DNA of 64,000 bases from Clostridium sp. Cult2 (GCF_021655075.1 NZ_PPXX01000112.1:1-64000); one strand, 5' to 3'. Counted from the stretch's first letter, positions 28,570 to 37,667 are shown. Notes: generated by a model from the sequence alone, not told the origin. Translations and numbers: made by a program.

Positions 28570-30681
28570 ATGGGGATAAAACGTAATATAATCAACTTTA
28601 TGGAAGAAAAATTGTATAAACCAATGCTTAAAGAGGAATTAGCTATTAAATTTGGATTAGAAGGAAAAGAGATAAAGGCTTTCTACAAAGTTTTAGAGGA
28701 GATGGAAAAAGAAGGGGTAATAATAAAGACAAGAAATGATAGGTATGGCCTTATCCAAAGGATGAATTTAGTAGTTGGAAAGCTAGAGGGTAATGAAAAG
28801 GGATTTGGGTTCTTAGTTCCAGAGGATAAACAGAAAGAGGATATATTTATTCCTGCTGAAGAAATAAATGGAGCTCTTCATGGGGATAAAGTGGTGGTAA
28901 GAATAATTAGTAAAGGCTTAGTGGACAGGAAAGATGAAGGGGAAGTCATTAGGATATTAGAAAGAGCAAATGAGACCATAGTTGGAACCTATGAAAGCAG
29001 TAAAAATTTTGGTTTTGTAATACCAGATGATTCAAGGATTGCCTATGATGTATTCATACCAAAGGACCATGGAAATGGAGCTAAAACCAACCAAAAGGTA
29101 GTAGTAGAAATAACTAGATGGCCAGAAAAGAGAAGGAATCCAGAAGGAAAAATAATTGATATATTAGGATATGTGGGAGAAAAAGGCGTAGATATACTTT
29201 CAATAATGAAACAATATAAACCACCAGAAGAATTCCCAGAAAAAGTACAAGAACAAGCTAAAAGAATAGAGCAAGAGATAAGGGAAGAAGAAATTAAAAA
29301 TAGAGTTGATTTAAGAGATTTAAATACATTTACCATAGATGGAGCAGATGCAAAGGATTTAGATGATGCAGTTTCCATTGAAAAGATAGGTGAAAACTAT
29401 CGACTAGGAGTTCATATAGCTGATGTGTCCCATTATGTGACAGAAAACTCTCCTTTGGATAAAGAAGCTTACAAAAGAGGTAATAGCGTATATCTAGTTG
29501 ATAGAGTAATTCCTATGCTTCCTAAAGAATTATCCAATGGTATCTGCAGCTTAAATCCTAATGTAGATAGATTGACTCTATCCGTATTTATGGAGATAGA
29601 TAATAATGGTAATGTAATAGACCATGAAATAGTAGAAGGTGTAATTAAGAGTAAGGCTAGACTTATTTATGATAATGTCTCTGATTTATTAGAGAATGAT
29701 TACTACGAAGCCTTTGATAATATGGATAAAATTGTAGAGGAGTTAAAGCTAATGGAAGAGTTATGCCATATATTATATGAGAAAAGAGAAAGAAGAGGAA
29801 GTATAGATTTTGATTTTCCAGAATCTAGAATAATATTAGATGAGGATGGTATTCCTACAGATATTGTTAAGGAAGATAGAAGAATAGCAAATAGTATGAT
29901 AGAAGAGTTTATGTTAGTGTGTAATGAAACCATAGCTGAGTACATGTATTGGGCAGAAATGCCATTTCTATATAGAATTCATGAAGAACCAGATATGGAA
30001 AAAATCAATAGCTTTAATAAATTTATTCACAATCTTGGTTATATGATAAAAGGCACTCAAGAAGTTCATCCAAAGGATTTACAATTGTTAACTAAGGAAG
30101 TAAAAGGGAAAAAAGAAGAAATATTAATAAACACCTTATTATTAAGATCTCTCAAAAAGGCTCGATATAGTAGCGAACCAGATGTCCATTTTGGATTAGC
30201 TGCCAAATATTATTCCCATTATACTGCTCCTATTAGAAGATATCCAGACTTACAAATTCACAGGATATTAAAATCTTTTTATAAGGGGAAACTGAACTCT
30301 AAAGAACAAGCTAAATTAGAGGCAATACTACCAAGAGTAGCAGAACATACATCTATAACTGAGAGAACAGCTGAAGAAGCTGAAAGAGCAGTAGAAGATT
30401 TAAAGGTAGCTGAGTATATGTCTAAGAGGATTGGTAATATATATGAAGGAATGATTTCATCCTTAACCCACTTTGGTATGTATGTCCAGTTGGAAAATAC
30501 AGTAGAAGGACTGGTTCATTTTAGCAATATGTTAGATGATTATTATGAATACGATGAAGAAAATTATTATATTATTGGTGAATTTACTAAGAAGAAATAC
30601 AAATTAGGAGATACTGTAAAGATAAAAGTGATAAAGGCAGATTTGGTAAAGAGAACAGTAGACTTTATGTTAGTACCTTAA
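28570..30681 (+). CDS. rnr: Ribonuclease R
   Basis: 3'-5' exoribonuclease of the RNB family, 703 residues. Order: an N-terminal winged helix (about 1-60), cold-shock domains (about 70-225), the RNB catalytic domain with the acidic cluster DGADAKDLDDAVS near residue 260, and a C-terminal S1 domain (about 620-700). It degrades structured RNA and takes part in trans-translation, removing faulty mRNA. The neighbours smpB and ssrA are its functional partners, a classic arrangement. GGAGGG precedes the ATG. Confidence 0.96.
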   Translation: MGIKRNIINFMEEKLYKPMLKEELAIKFGLEGKEIKAFYKVLEEMEKEGVIIKTRNDRYGLIQRMNLVVGKLEGNEKGFGFLVPEDKQKEDIFIPAEEINGALHGDKVVVRIISKGLVDRKDEGEVIRILERANETIVGTYESSKNFGFVIPDDSRIAYDVFIPKDHGNGAKTNQKVVVEITRWPEKRRNPEGKIIDILGYVGEKGVDILSIMKQYKPPEEFPEKVQEQAKRIEQEIREEEIKNRVDLRDLNTFTIDGADAKDLDDAVSIEKIGENYRLGVHIADVSHYVTENSPLDKEAYKRGNSVYLVDRVIPMLPKELSNGICSLNPNVDRLTLSVFMEIDNNGNVIDHEIVEGVIKSKARLIYDNVSDLLENDYYEAFDNMDKIVEELKLMEELCHILYEKRERRGSIDFDFPESRIILDEDGIPTDIVKEDRRIANSMIEEFMLVCNETIAEYMYWAEMPFLYRIHEEPDMEKINSFNKFIHNLGYMIKGTQEVHPKDLQLLTKEVKGKKEEILINTLLLRSLKKARYSSEPDVHFGLAAKYYSHYTAPIRRYPDLQIHRILKSFYKGKLNSKEQAKLEAILPRVAEHTSITERTAEEAERAVEDLKVAEYMSKRIGNIYEGMISSLTHFGMYVQLENTVEGLVHFSNMLDDYYEYDEENYYIIGEFTKKKYKLGDTVKIKVIKADLVKRTVDFMLVP

Positions 30682-30746
30682 ATAATTGACAGCCTTGTTA
30701 AAGCCTGATAAACTATAGTCTAGATTAAATGAGTGTGGTGATTTAC

Positions 30747-31211
30747 ATGAAAAAAGAAAATGTAAAAGTCGTTGCAACTAATAGGAAAGCAAGACATGAA
30801 TACTTTATTGAAGATACAATAGAAACAGGAATAGCCTTAAAAGGAACAGAAGTGAAATCCATAAGACAGGGAAAGATAAATGTAAAGGAAAGTTATGCTG
30901 TTGTAGAAAATGGAGAAGTATTCATATATAATATGCATATTAGCCCCTATGAGCAAGGGAATATCTACAATGTAGACCCAATAAGAAAGAGAAAACTTCT
31001 ATTACACAAAAGAGAAATTAGAAGATTATCATCAGCAATTATGCAAAAAGGATATACTTTGGTGCCATTGACCGTATATATTAGAGATGGACTAGTAAAA
31101 GTAGAACTGGCAATAGCAAAGGGTAAAAAATTATATGATAAAAGAGAAGATATAGCAAAAAGAGATGCAGAAAGAAGAATGCAACAGCATGCCTCAGAAA
31201 AGTATAGGTAA
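30747..31211 (+). CDS. smpB: SsrA-binding protein
   Basis: Small basic RNA-binding protein of 154 residues that brings alanyl-tmRNA to stalled ribosomes. Conserved segments: [31 protein letters not shown], and the C-terminal [11 protein letters not shown] tail that lies in the mRNA channel. The ATG at 30747 gives the normal N-terminus ([12 protein letters not shown]); an ATG 18 nt upstream adds non-conserved residues and overlaps the GTGTGGTG ribosome binding site. Its RNA partner ssrA is 134 nt downstream. Confidence 0.95.
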   Translation: MKKENVKVVATNRKARHEYFIEDTIETGIALKGTEVKSIRQGKINVKESYAVVENGEVFIYNMHISPYEQGNIYNVDPIRKRKLLLHKREIRRLSSAIMQKGYTLVPLTVYIRDGLVKVELAIAKGKKLYDKREDIAKRDAERRMQQHASEKYR

Positions 31212-31238
31212 TCATCCTGAGTGTAGCGAAGGGTCTTG
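31212..31238 (+). repeat. Half-site of the dispersed repeat
   Basis: TCATCCTGAGTGTAGCGAAGGGTCTTGC resembles one arm of the palindrome at 17270-17333. It lies directly after the smpB stop codon, without a visible partner arm. Confidence 0.5.
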
Positions 31239-31279
31239 CTTTTACTATCAAGGGATTTGTGATAAAAAAATCAGATTGA

Positions 31280-31308
31280 TTGACATAATATCAATATTTT
31301 GCTATAAT
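31280..31308 (+). promoter_or_regulatory. Consensus promoter of ssrA
   Basis: TTGACA (31280-31285) and TATAAT (31303-31308) are separated by exactly 17 nt, a perfect sigma-A promoter, fitting an abundant stable RNA. The start would be near 31315, about 30 nt before the mature 5' end. Confidence 0.88.
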
Positions 31309-31344
31309 TATTAATGCACCAAAAAAGGTATCACAATTTCATAC

Positions 31345-31964
31345 GGGGGCGAAAAGGTTTCGACGGGGATGTGGAATCGAGAGTAGCGAGTCGTTGACGC
31401 CAAGCAACGTTAAAAGTGGCAACTTGAATTAAACGCAAACGATAATTACGCATTTGCTGCTTAATTAAAGCAGCACGTCTTACCCGAGAATCCCACGACT
31501 TGGGATAGGGCGCCAACTTAGTGGGGAACCGAGCCTTACAAAGCTTTGAGTGAGGAACGGAAATAATGAAGCTACTAAAGCTAGAATCTTGTCAGTAGGA
31601 GTCTAGTGGAGGGAATGTCAAATTACTGACTGCACTCGGAGAAACTCTTGTGGAAATGTTTTCGGACGTGGGTTCGATTCAGAGGAGTCGCCCTATGGAG
31701 CAATCTATAGGTGAAAATCTGGCTTAATCGGTGAAGGCTAAAGGATAGACCTATGCTAATACCGAGGGGTATGTGGAGAAATCCAACAGCCCTGTATCGA
31801 CTCATAGACTGCTAAGTTCAATAGGAATATGCAGTACTAGGATGGAAGGTGAAAACAATAATATACTTCCATAATACGCCAGAGGGGTCAAAGACCTAAA
31901 GACCTCAAGATATAGTCAGTGCCTTTAGGAAACTATAGGATATCATGTCCCACCGCCTCCACCA
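31345..31964 (+). ncRNA. ssrA: tmRNA gene, interrupted by an intron in the T-loop
   Basis: The 5' end GGGGGCG pairs with the acceptor strand CGCCTCC before the encoded CCA at 31962-31964. The tag frame begins with the resume codon GCA at 31435 and reads ANDNYAFAA then TAA (31462-31464). Pseudoknot-rich sequence follows. The T-arm GTGGG-TTCGAT is broken after 31678 and resumes at 31948 with T-CCCAC, so the mature RNA (about 351 nt) needs removal of 269 nt. In this one-piece tmRNA the tRNA-like domain cannot form without splicing. It works with SmpB and RNase R encoded just upstream. Confidence 0.95.
31679..31947 (+). mobile_element. Group I intron in the tmRNA T-loop
   Basis: The intron is 269 nt and begins after a U and ends with G, as group I introns do. 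P1 is visible: exon/intron CGAU|UC pairs with GAGUCG (31685-31690), which places the required U-G wobble at the 5' splice site. Downstream are an R-like segment (CGACTCATAGACTG, 31798-31811) and a clear S segment AAGATATAGTC (31907-31917) forming P7. No open reading frame lies inside. The subgroup was not determined. Exon joining restores the standard T-loop TTCGATT and stem GTGGG/CCCAC. Confidence 0.92.
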
Positions 31965-31977
31965 TAAAGATGATAAA

Positions 31978-32012
31978 GCCTTGATTAGAATAAGCTAATC
32001 AAGGCCTTTATA
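31978..32012 (+). terminator. Terminator of ssrA, probably bidirectional
   Basis: GCCTTGATTAG and CTAATCAAGGC form a perfect 11-bp stem with a 6-nt loop, followed by CTTTATAAT; on the other strand the stem is followed by TTTATC. It sits between ssrA and the convergent endonuclease gene whose stop codon adjoins it. Confidence 0.8.
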
Positions 32013-32415
32013 ATGCCATGAAGTCGGCATAAAATTGTTCCTTTTTTTGCTCTAGTTCCTCGGAATATTTACCATTTCTAGGAGTAACTTTTTTATAATT
32101 GTCTAAAATATGTCTTGCCCTAAGCTTTTTCTTTTCAATAACTAGATAAGTTTCGATTTCTTCTAAAAGCTTAAGAGCATCATCGTATATTACTCTATAA
32201 GTATAAGAATTTAAATGTTTCTCTTTATTATAATTCTTCTTATTAATAATCCTTCCCATTTTTGTGGTATTCTTTATCCATTCTAATAGTTCCATATCAG
32301 TAGAAGATATGGAGACACAAGGTGATGGGTATTCGTTTTTGTGAAATCGTGTAAGCATAATGCTACCTTCGCCATCAACAATGCCCGCAATATAAGCTTT
32401 TTCTGTTTCAGTCAC
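32008..32415 (-). CDS. LAGLIDADG-type homing endonuclease, single motif
   Basis: A 135-residue protein with one LAGLIDADG motif (AYIAGIVDGEGSI, residues 7-19), so it should work as a homodimer that cuts a near-palindromic DNA site. GTG start; AAGGGGGA lies about 8 nt upstream on the minus strand. It is convergent with ssrA and begins 44 nt beyond the tmRNA 3' end, that is, outside the intron, in the opposite direction. Homing endonucleases of group I introns are normally inside them. The frame is intact. It probably cuts intron-less ssrA; the target is an inference from position. Confidence 0.87.
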   Translation of the reverse strand: MTETEKAYIAGIVDGEGSIMLTRFHKNEYPSPCVSISSTDMELLEWIKNTTKMGRIINKKNYNKEKHLNSYTYRVIYDDALKLLEEIETYLVIEKKKLRARHILDNYKKVTPRNGKYSEELEQKKEQFYADFMAL

Positions 32416-32489
32416 AATAGGTCCCCCTTAAAATAAACTTATGTTCCAATTAAGATTGTATAATTTATGTATGTTATAAGCAATTATAA

Positions 32490-33350
32490 TTTATCAAAAA
32501 TAAAAGCATTTTACAAAATGAAAAATATAAAGGGGATGCACTATTACAAAAGTCTTATACAGTTGATTTTCTAACAAAGAAGAAAAAGATTAATGAAGGA
32601 GAAGTTCCACAATATTATGTAGAGAACAGCCATCCAGCTATTATTGAACCAGAAACCTTTGACCTAGTGCAACTTGAGATGAAAAAACGAAAGGAAGCTA
32701 AAGGCTATAAGACTGGTGGGAATTGTTTTTCTGGAAAAATAGTATTTGGTGAATGCGGAAGCTTTTATGTAAGTAAAGTTTGGCATTCAAATAGTAAATA
32801 CAGAAGAACCATATGGCAATGTAACCACAAGTTTAAGAATGAAAAGAAGTGCAAAACTCCACATATCTATGAGGACCAGATTAAAGAAGCATTTATCAAA
32901 GCTTTTAATAGCTTAATAGAAAATAAAGAAGAAATTATAATGGGCTATGAAGTTATATTAAAAGAACTTCTAGACACAACAAAGCTTGAAAAGAAGGTAG
33001 CTAATATTCAAAATGAGATGGAAGTTGTAGAAGAATTATTTAGAAAGATAGTTGATGAGAATTCTAGAAAGGCTATGGACCAGAAGGAATACTCAAAAAA
33101 GTATAATGATTTAGTTGAAAGATACAAAAAGGCCCAAGATGAATTAAATGAAATTGAAGAAAAGCAACAAGAAAATAAGGTTAGAAAAGATAGCATAGAT
33201 ACCTTTATAGATAGACTTAAAAGCCAAGATTCAATATTAACAGATTTTGATGAAACTTTGTGGACATCTACCATAGATAAGGTAGTTATAGAAGATGATA
33301 TTACATTTTACTTCAGGGATGGAACTAAAATTAAACAGGAACTATCATAA
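32490..33350 (+). pseudogene. Truncated large serine recombinase (C-terminal part)
   Basis: An open frame from about 32490 to the stop reads as the C-terminal half of a large serine recombinase: a recombinase domain end (NEKYKGDALLQKSYTVDFL), a zinc-ribbon region (CFSGKIVFGECGSFY...CNHK...KKCKTP), and a long coiled coil (residues about 110-190 of the fragment). The N-terminal catalytic resolvase domain with its serine is absent, and upstream of 32490 the frame has a stop and no homology. No start with a ribosome binding site covers the conserved part; the first ATG is internal at 32667. It is the scar of an integrated element beside the tmRNA gene. Confidence 0.88.
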
Positions 33351-33361
33351 AAAATCAGAAC

Positions 33362-33408
33362 CCACTGGTTTAAAGGTTATAGAGCTTTAGACTAGTGGAT
33401 TATTTTTA
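33362..33408 (+). terminator. Terminator after the recombinase remnant
   Basis: CCACTGGTTTAAAG and CTTTAGACTAGTGG form a 14-bp stem with two G-U pairs, followed by ATTATTTTTATT. Confidence 0.75.
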
Positions 33409-33472
33409 TTTCAAATAAGATTTGGTAGAAATTAGTTAATTTATTTGATAGAATAAGGGCAATCAAGGATAT

Positions 33473-34104
33473 GTGATTAAAATAATTGATGTATATATGT
33501 GGAATATTGCTGGAGAGTTACTAGCGGATAAAAATAATTTGGATTTTTCCGGAATAGATATAGTTAGATTTGGGAGAAATATTAATCAAATTTTATACAG
33601 AGAAACAATTAGTAATAAATCCTTATTATTTCAATACGACAGGGCCATAGAGGTTTTTGAATTGTATTACCAGTACGAAGAAATAGAAGGATATAATAGA
33701 TTAAAAAAGGAATTAATTCCAAAAGAGGCATTTAGGGAAGCATTGGCTAATGCAATAGTTCATAGAATTTGGGATGTAATTCATATATACAAATTTCTAT
33801 GTACGATGACAGAATAGAAATAAATTCTCCAGGAGGATTACCAGAGGGTTTTTCAAAAGAAGAATATTTATATGGAAATATTTCTGTGTTAAGGAATCCT
33901 ATAATAGCTAGTGCTTTTTATCGATTAGATTTAATAGAAAAGTTTGGAACTGGAATAATGAGAATAAATAATGAATATATGGATGGTATTATAAAACCAG
34001 GTTTTGATAAATCGAAAACTCTTAGAATTTTGAACAATCTCATAGATAAAAACATGATACAAAAGCTAGGGAAAGGTCCAAGCACAACTTATAGACTAAG
34101 ATAA
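33473..34104 (+). pseudogene. Broken RecG-like/AlbA-type ATP-binding regulator
   Basis: Two overlapping frames give one protein of the family often annotated as putative DNA-binding/ATP-dependent helicase RecG-like transcriptional regulators. The first covers PKEAFREALANAIVHRIWDV; the second continues NSYIQISMYDDRIEINSPGGLPEG, FGTGIMRI and a short winged-helix end. The break at about 33777-33779 is explained by loss of one A (GTAAT in place of GTAAAT). The usual N-terminal AlbA_2 domain is missing as well, so the gene is both truncated and frameshifted. It lies between the recombinase remnant and the Wadjet operon. Confidence 0.82.
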
Positions 34105-34147
34105 AGATAAAACTATTTGGTTTATTTATTATTTCAAGTGGATACCT

Positions 34148-34175
34148 TTGACAATAAAAGAGGGAAAATTATATT
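34148..34175 (+). promoter_or_regulatory. Possible promoter of the Wadjet operon
   Basis: TTGACA (34148-34153) and TATATT (34170-34175) with a 16-nt spacer, about 180 nt before jetD. No terminator is seen between it and jetD. Confidence 0.45.
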
Positions 34176-34253
34176 TATATAGAATATATTATCATGAAAG
34201 CTACATGGATGGATGTTAGCATTATGTGATAGAATATAAGGAGATATATTACC

Positions 34254-34316
34254 ATGAAAAGGACTTCCCAAAGCATTATTTCTGCCATAATCGGCATCCT
34301 ATTAGTCTATTATTGA
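34254..34316 (+). CDS. 20-residue hydrophobic small ORF in the Wadjet leader
   Basis: ATG with a good ribosome binding site (AAGGAG, 34238-34243) opens a frame of 20 residues: MKRTSQSIIS then a hydrophobic stretch ending LLVYY. It resembles the first helix of small membrane proteins and could be a truncated remnant, a leader peptide, or a real micro-protein. A near-duplicate of its upstream sequence (ATAGAATATA..TATTA.CATGAAA) occurs at 34179-34199. Confidence 0.35.
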   Translation: MKRTSQSIISAIIGILLVYY

Positions 34317-34353
34317 TATGGATATGTTTAATTAATATTTTGGTGGTGGAATT

Positions 34354-35436
34354 GTGTATAAGGATATAGTTAAATTTATAAAAATCTATACAAATACCAA
34401 CAATAGAAAACGATTTGAACTTGAAGAATTGGAAAACCATCTCATCCATATATATAAGGGGAAAAGTGGATATGAAAAAAATGGTGGTTATAGAGGATTA
34501 TATAATGGACTTACAAAAGCAGTAGAAGAAGGAATAGTTAAAGAGATAATAAGTTCAGATTATAATGGAATGAATCCTCCACTTAGAGTTAAATGGAGGA
34601 TAATAACTCAGGAGAAGATTGGGAAATGGGATAAAAGTGAAATGATGAAAATGTCCGATTTACTTGATTTTGGATACTATGAAAGACATTTAGAATGTCA
34701 AAATGAAATGGAATGGAAATATATAAAAAATATTTATAATTTTTTAAAGACAATAGACAATAGAGAATGGGCAAGTTTAGAAGAAAGATCTTTGGAACTT
34801 TTTTATGATGAGAAATTTTTGTATTCTAGAAGAAAACGAAAAATTGATAACAAAGTACTTACAAGACTAAATATTACATATGAAGATTTAAAAATGAAAA
34901 AATATGGAGAAATGTTTATATACTGGAAAAGGGGAATAGAAAATATAGAAAAGGTAATAATCCTTGAGAATCATTCTACTTTCTTTTCTTATAAAAGAGC
35001 TTGTGAAAGTGGAATAGATATTTTTGGGGTTGTACCTGATTTACTTATATTTGGTCAAGGAAAAAAGATAATAAACAGCTTCTCCTTTATAGAAGAATTA
35101 GTTTCACCATTTAAATTAGAAATACTATATTTTGGAGATATTGATCCTGAAGGTTTCATGATATATAGAAGTTTTAAAAGGAAGTATAGTAATTTAAATA
35201 TAAAATTACATCTTAAAGCATTTATACAGCTTTTAGAAATTGCAAATAAGCATCCTTGTATTGGTCAGAACAAAAATATTTTGGATTTAAATTTTGTATT
35301 AAGTGAATTGGCTAGTCATTCTCTTGAAAATTATGGAGAAGTATTGAAAGAGTTGTGGACAAAGGATTTAAGGATTCCCCAGGAGTATATTACTTATGAA
35401 TACATACTGAAAGGTGATAAATTTGGGAGTAATTGA
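34354..35436 (+). CDS. jetD: Wadjet defence protein JetD (TOPRIM nuclease subunit)
   Basis: A 360-residue protein of the DUF2220/DUF3322-like group. The C-terminal half is a TOPRIM fold: Glu205 in IILENHSTFF and the DxD pair Asp262/Asp264 in FGDIDPEG, the metal-binding set of topoisomerase VI A-like nucleases. Known JetD proteins cut plasmid DNA once the SMC complex has fully extruded it. GTG start after GGTGGTGG. Unlike the commonly drawn type I order A-B-C-D, jetD is first here and overlaps jetA. I identify the set from the four-gene composition and motifs; the subtype is not assigned. Confidence 0.88.
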   Translation: MYKDIVKFIKIYTNTNNRKRFELEELENHLIHIYKGKSGYEKNGGYRGLYNGLTKAVEEGIVKEIISSDYNGMNPPLRVKWRIITQEKIGKWDKSEMMKMSDLLDFGYYERHLECQNEMEWKYIKNIYNFLKTIDNREWASLEERSLELFYDEKFLYSRRKRKIDNKVLTRLNITYEDLKMKKYGEMFIYWKRGIENIEKVIILENHSTFFSYKRACESGIDIFGVVPDLLIFGQGKKIINSFSFIEELVSPFKLEILYFGDIDPEGFMIYRSFKRKYSNLNIKLHLKAFIQLLEIANKHPCIGQNKNILDLNFVLSELASHSLENYGEVLKELWTKDLRIPQEYITYEYILKGDKFGSN

Positions 35437-36922
35437 AAGTGGATTTTTTGATAGAATGAAAAAAATCGAACCAATAAGAATGTTGGGGACAGGCATGGAT
35501 GTAGGAGAACTCAATGAATTTTCCCATGAAATATGTTTTCTTATTCTATTAAATATATTTAGAAGAGAATTAACGGACAATCCAAATAGAACCAGGATGG
35601 ATATTATTCATATTGCAGAAGAGATAGTAAGAGATATGCAAATAGAAACATCGAAAGAGAATATTGATAGAATTGTAGATGGTACCTTATGGTATAGAGA
35701 ACCAAGCAGGCAAGAAAATTTTAAATCTACTATTTACAATGAGCAAACCCAAAATAGAGAAGAATATGTATTTAGGTATTTGAAAGAAGATAGGGAACAC
35801 AGTCATTGGGAAGAAGGTGGCTCTACAGTTTACATGCTTACTGAAGAATCCCAAGAGATGATTTTCATTACGAGGGAGATATTAGAGGAATTTGGCTTCG
35901 ATGTAGAACAATTCTATACCCTTCAATTAATAAAAACAGGAAATTTCACCAAGGCAAAGGGTAGTGTAGATAATCTCATCGCTAGAGTTAGAACATTAAT
36001 CAAAAGAGAAAAGGATCGTAGACAGGACATGATAAGAGATCCTCAAGTCATCTTTTTTGACAAGCAGAGAAACGCAAGAAAAACAGAAGAGGAAATAAGA
36101 AAACAATTTGAAGATGAGCAAAGCGTATTTGAAGATATGTTTTCATGGAAGAGTAGATATGAATCACTCCCTGATGAAAAAAAATACGAAGCAGAAATGA
36201 TGTTTGAAAATTTAGAAAAGGCTAGGATACTTCATGACAATTTAGCTAAGATAGTTATGGAAAATATAGCTTATGAGATGGAAGTAAGGGTTAAATATCC
36301 AGAGAGTTTTTGGAAGACTTCAAATGTAAGTTTTAAAAAAGATATTTGGCAAAATACCATAGTGAAAAATGGACTTAAAAATTTTAACCAACTAGAACTT
36401 ATATTGTCACCCCTTTTTTCTCCTCAAGTTGACTTTATATATCCACTAAATTGGGCTTGGGAAGAGCAGCTGGTGAAGACTTATACACAAGAGATAATAG
36501 AATATGGTGAAGAGGAAGAAGAGGAAAACTGGTTTACCGAAGGAACCGATTGGGAACTTATAGTTGAGTTATGGAGTAATATATTTGATTCACTTTTAGA
36601 AAATGGTCGGTTTTCTATAGGAGAATTAAATGAGATAAGTAATGAGAGCAAAGAAAAATGGCTTCGTCAACGAGAGAACATTGAACTTTTCATGATGTTT
36701 GCCATATCGGAAGTAGTTTTAGTTGAGAATTTTGAAGGAATAGACGAGAGATTAAATCTTTTCAGTCTTTTATGTGAAAGTGATGGAAAATATAAAGCTC
36801 TTCATGAGAAAAAAATTAAGAGTAAAATCCAAATAGATAAAGAACCTCTTTTGTGGAGAGAAATACATATATCTCCTTATACTATATATGTGGAGGATGG
36901 GAACGATGAGTTATTCAAATGA
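35423..36922 (+). CDS. jetA: Wadjet defence protein JetA (kleisin-like)
   Basis: About 499 residues, helical and acidic, with winged-helix character at the N-terminus (LNEFSHEICFLILLNIF) and the TEESQEMIFITRE segment near residue 150 seen in JetA/MukF-like proteins. Residues 200-290 form long charged helices. It is the kleisin that bridges the SMC heads. A TTG at 35423 has AAGGTG at the right distance; a GTG at 35414 is the alternative. Its start lies within the end of jetD. Function is inferred from its fixed place between JetD and JetB/JetC. Confidence 0.8.
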   Translation: MGVIESGFFDRMKKIEPIRMLGTGMDVGELNEFSHEICFLILLNIFRRELTDNPNRTRMDIIHIAEEIVRDMQIETSKENIDRIVDGTLWYREPSRQENFKSTIYNEQTQNREEYVFRYLKEDREHSHWEEGGSTVYMLTEESQEMIFITREILEEFGFDVEQFYTLQLIKTGNFTKAKGSVDNLIARVRTLIKREKDRRQDMIRDPQVIFFDKQRNARKTEEEIRKQFEDEQSVFEDMFSWKSRYESLPDEKKYEAEMMFENLEKARILHDNLAKIVMENIAYEMEVRVKYPESFWKTSNVSFKKDIWQNTIVKNGLKNFNQLELILSPLFSPQVDFIYPLNWAWEEQLVKTYTQEIIEYGEEEEEENWFTEGTDWELIVELWSNIFDSLLENGRFSIGELNEISNESKEKWLRQRENIELFMMFAISEVVLVENFEGIDERLNLFSLLCESDGKYKALHEKKIKSKIQIDKEPLLWREIHISPYTIYVEDGNDELFK

Positions 36923-37667
36923 AAACATACAAAAAGCTTCTAAAGTTTTTTTCTATCTATTAAAAAACAAAATAGTATCTATTAATGATACACTGGGAAA
37001 TGAGTATATTGAAAATTTAGAAGTAAGGGAAATTGTCAAAACTATGGCTGATGAAGGAGGACTTATAGTTTTTCATGTTGGTGGCAATATACATTTAGTT
37101 AGTAATTCCTATGATTCCATGTTTGCCACTTCCTACACACATATGAAGACTAAATATAAAGGACTTAAGAAAAAGAAATATTTTTATTTAGCAAACATCA
37201 TCATTTGTATATTCTTATCAGTAATTGACAAAGAAAAGTTTGTGCGGCTTAGGGCAGAGGAAGAGGGTATATCCTATTACAAATTAGAAGAGATTATAAC
37301 TAAGATTATCGAATCTTGGGAAAAAAGAACCCACGAAGAAGAAAATTTTTCAAAGGATTGGGCTCTAGCTATTGAGGATATTTATACATTATGGACAATA
37401 GAACTTTCCCATTCAAAACCATCAAAGAGTGAAGAACTTCCATTTAGCACTTCCGTTGAGACAAGACTAGGATTTATCCATGAAGCATTAAGGCCTCTAA
37501 AAGATGAAGGACTCATTATAGATATGATAAAAGAATCTAGAATAATACCTAAAGATGAATTATATGAAAGATTGAATTATCTATATCATAGGCAAGAAAG
37601 GTATGAAGAGATAATGAGTCTTATAGAGGACACAAAGGAGGAATTTTTAGATGCCGAGGATTTCTAA
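36906..37667 (+). CDS. jetB: Wadjet defence protein JetB (MukE-like)
   Basis: A 253-residue protein. Winged-helix-like segments occur near residues 10-60 (VFFYLLKNKIVSIND) and later, as in MukE/KITE subunits that bind the kleisin. No catalytic motif is seen. The ATG at 36906 is supported by GGAGGATGGG; further in-frame ATGs upstream lack spacing. It starts 17 nt before the jetA stop and ends 17 nt after the jetC start, so all three are translationally coupled and probably made in fixed ratio. Confidence 0.8.
   Translation: MSYSNENIQKASKVFFYLLKNKIVSINDTLGNEYIENLEVREIVKTMADEGGLIVFHVGGNIHLVSNSYDSMFATSYTHMKTKYKGLKKKKYFYLANIIICIFLSVIDKEKFVRLRAEEEGISYYKLEEIITKIIESWEKRTHEEENFSKDWALAIEDIYTLWTIELSHSKPSKSEELPFSTSVETRLGFIHEALRPLKDEGLIIDMIKESRIIPKDELYERLNYLYHRQERYEEIMSLIEDTKEEFLDAEDF

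Noticed and set aside
31331-31805. Short minus-strand ORFs within the tmRNA gene and intron
   Set aside because: They lie antisense to a well-supported tmRNA and intron and have no ribosome binding sites or recognisable domains.
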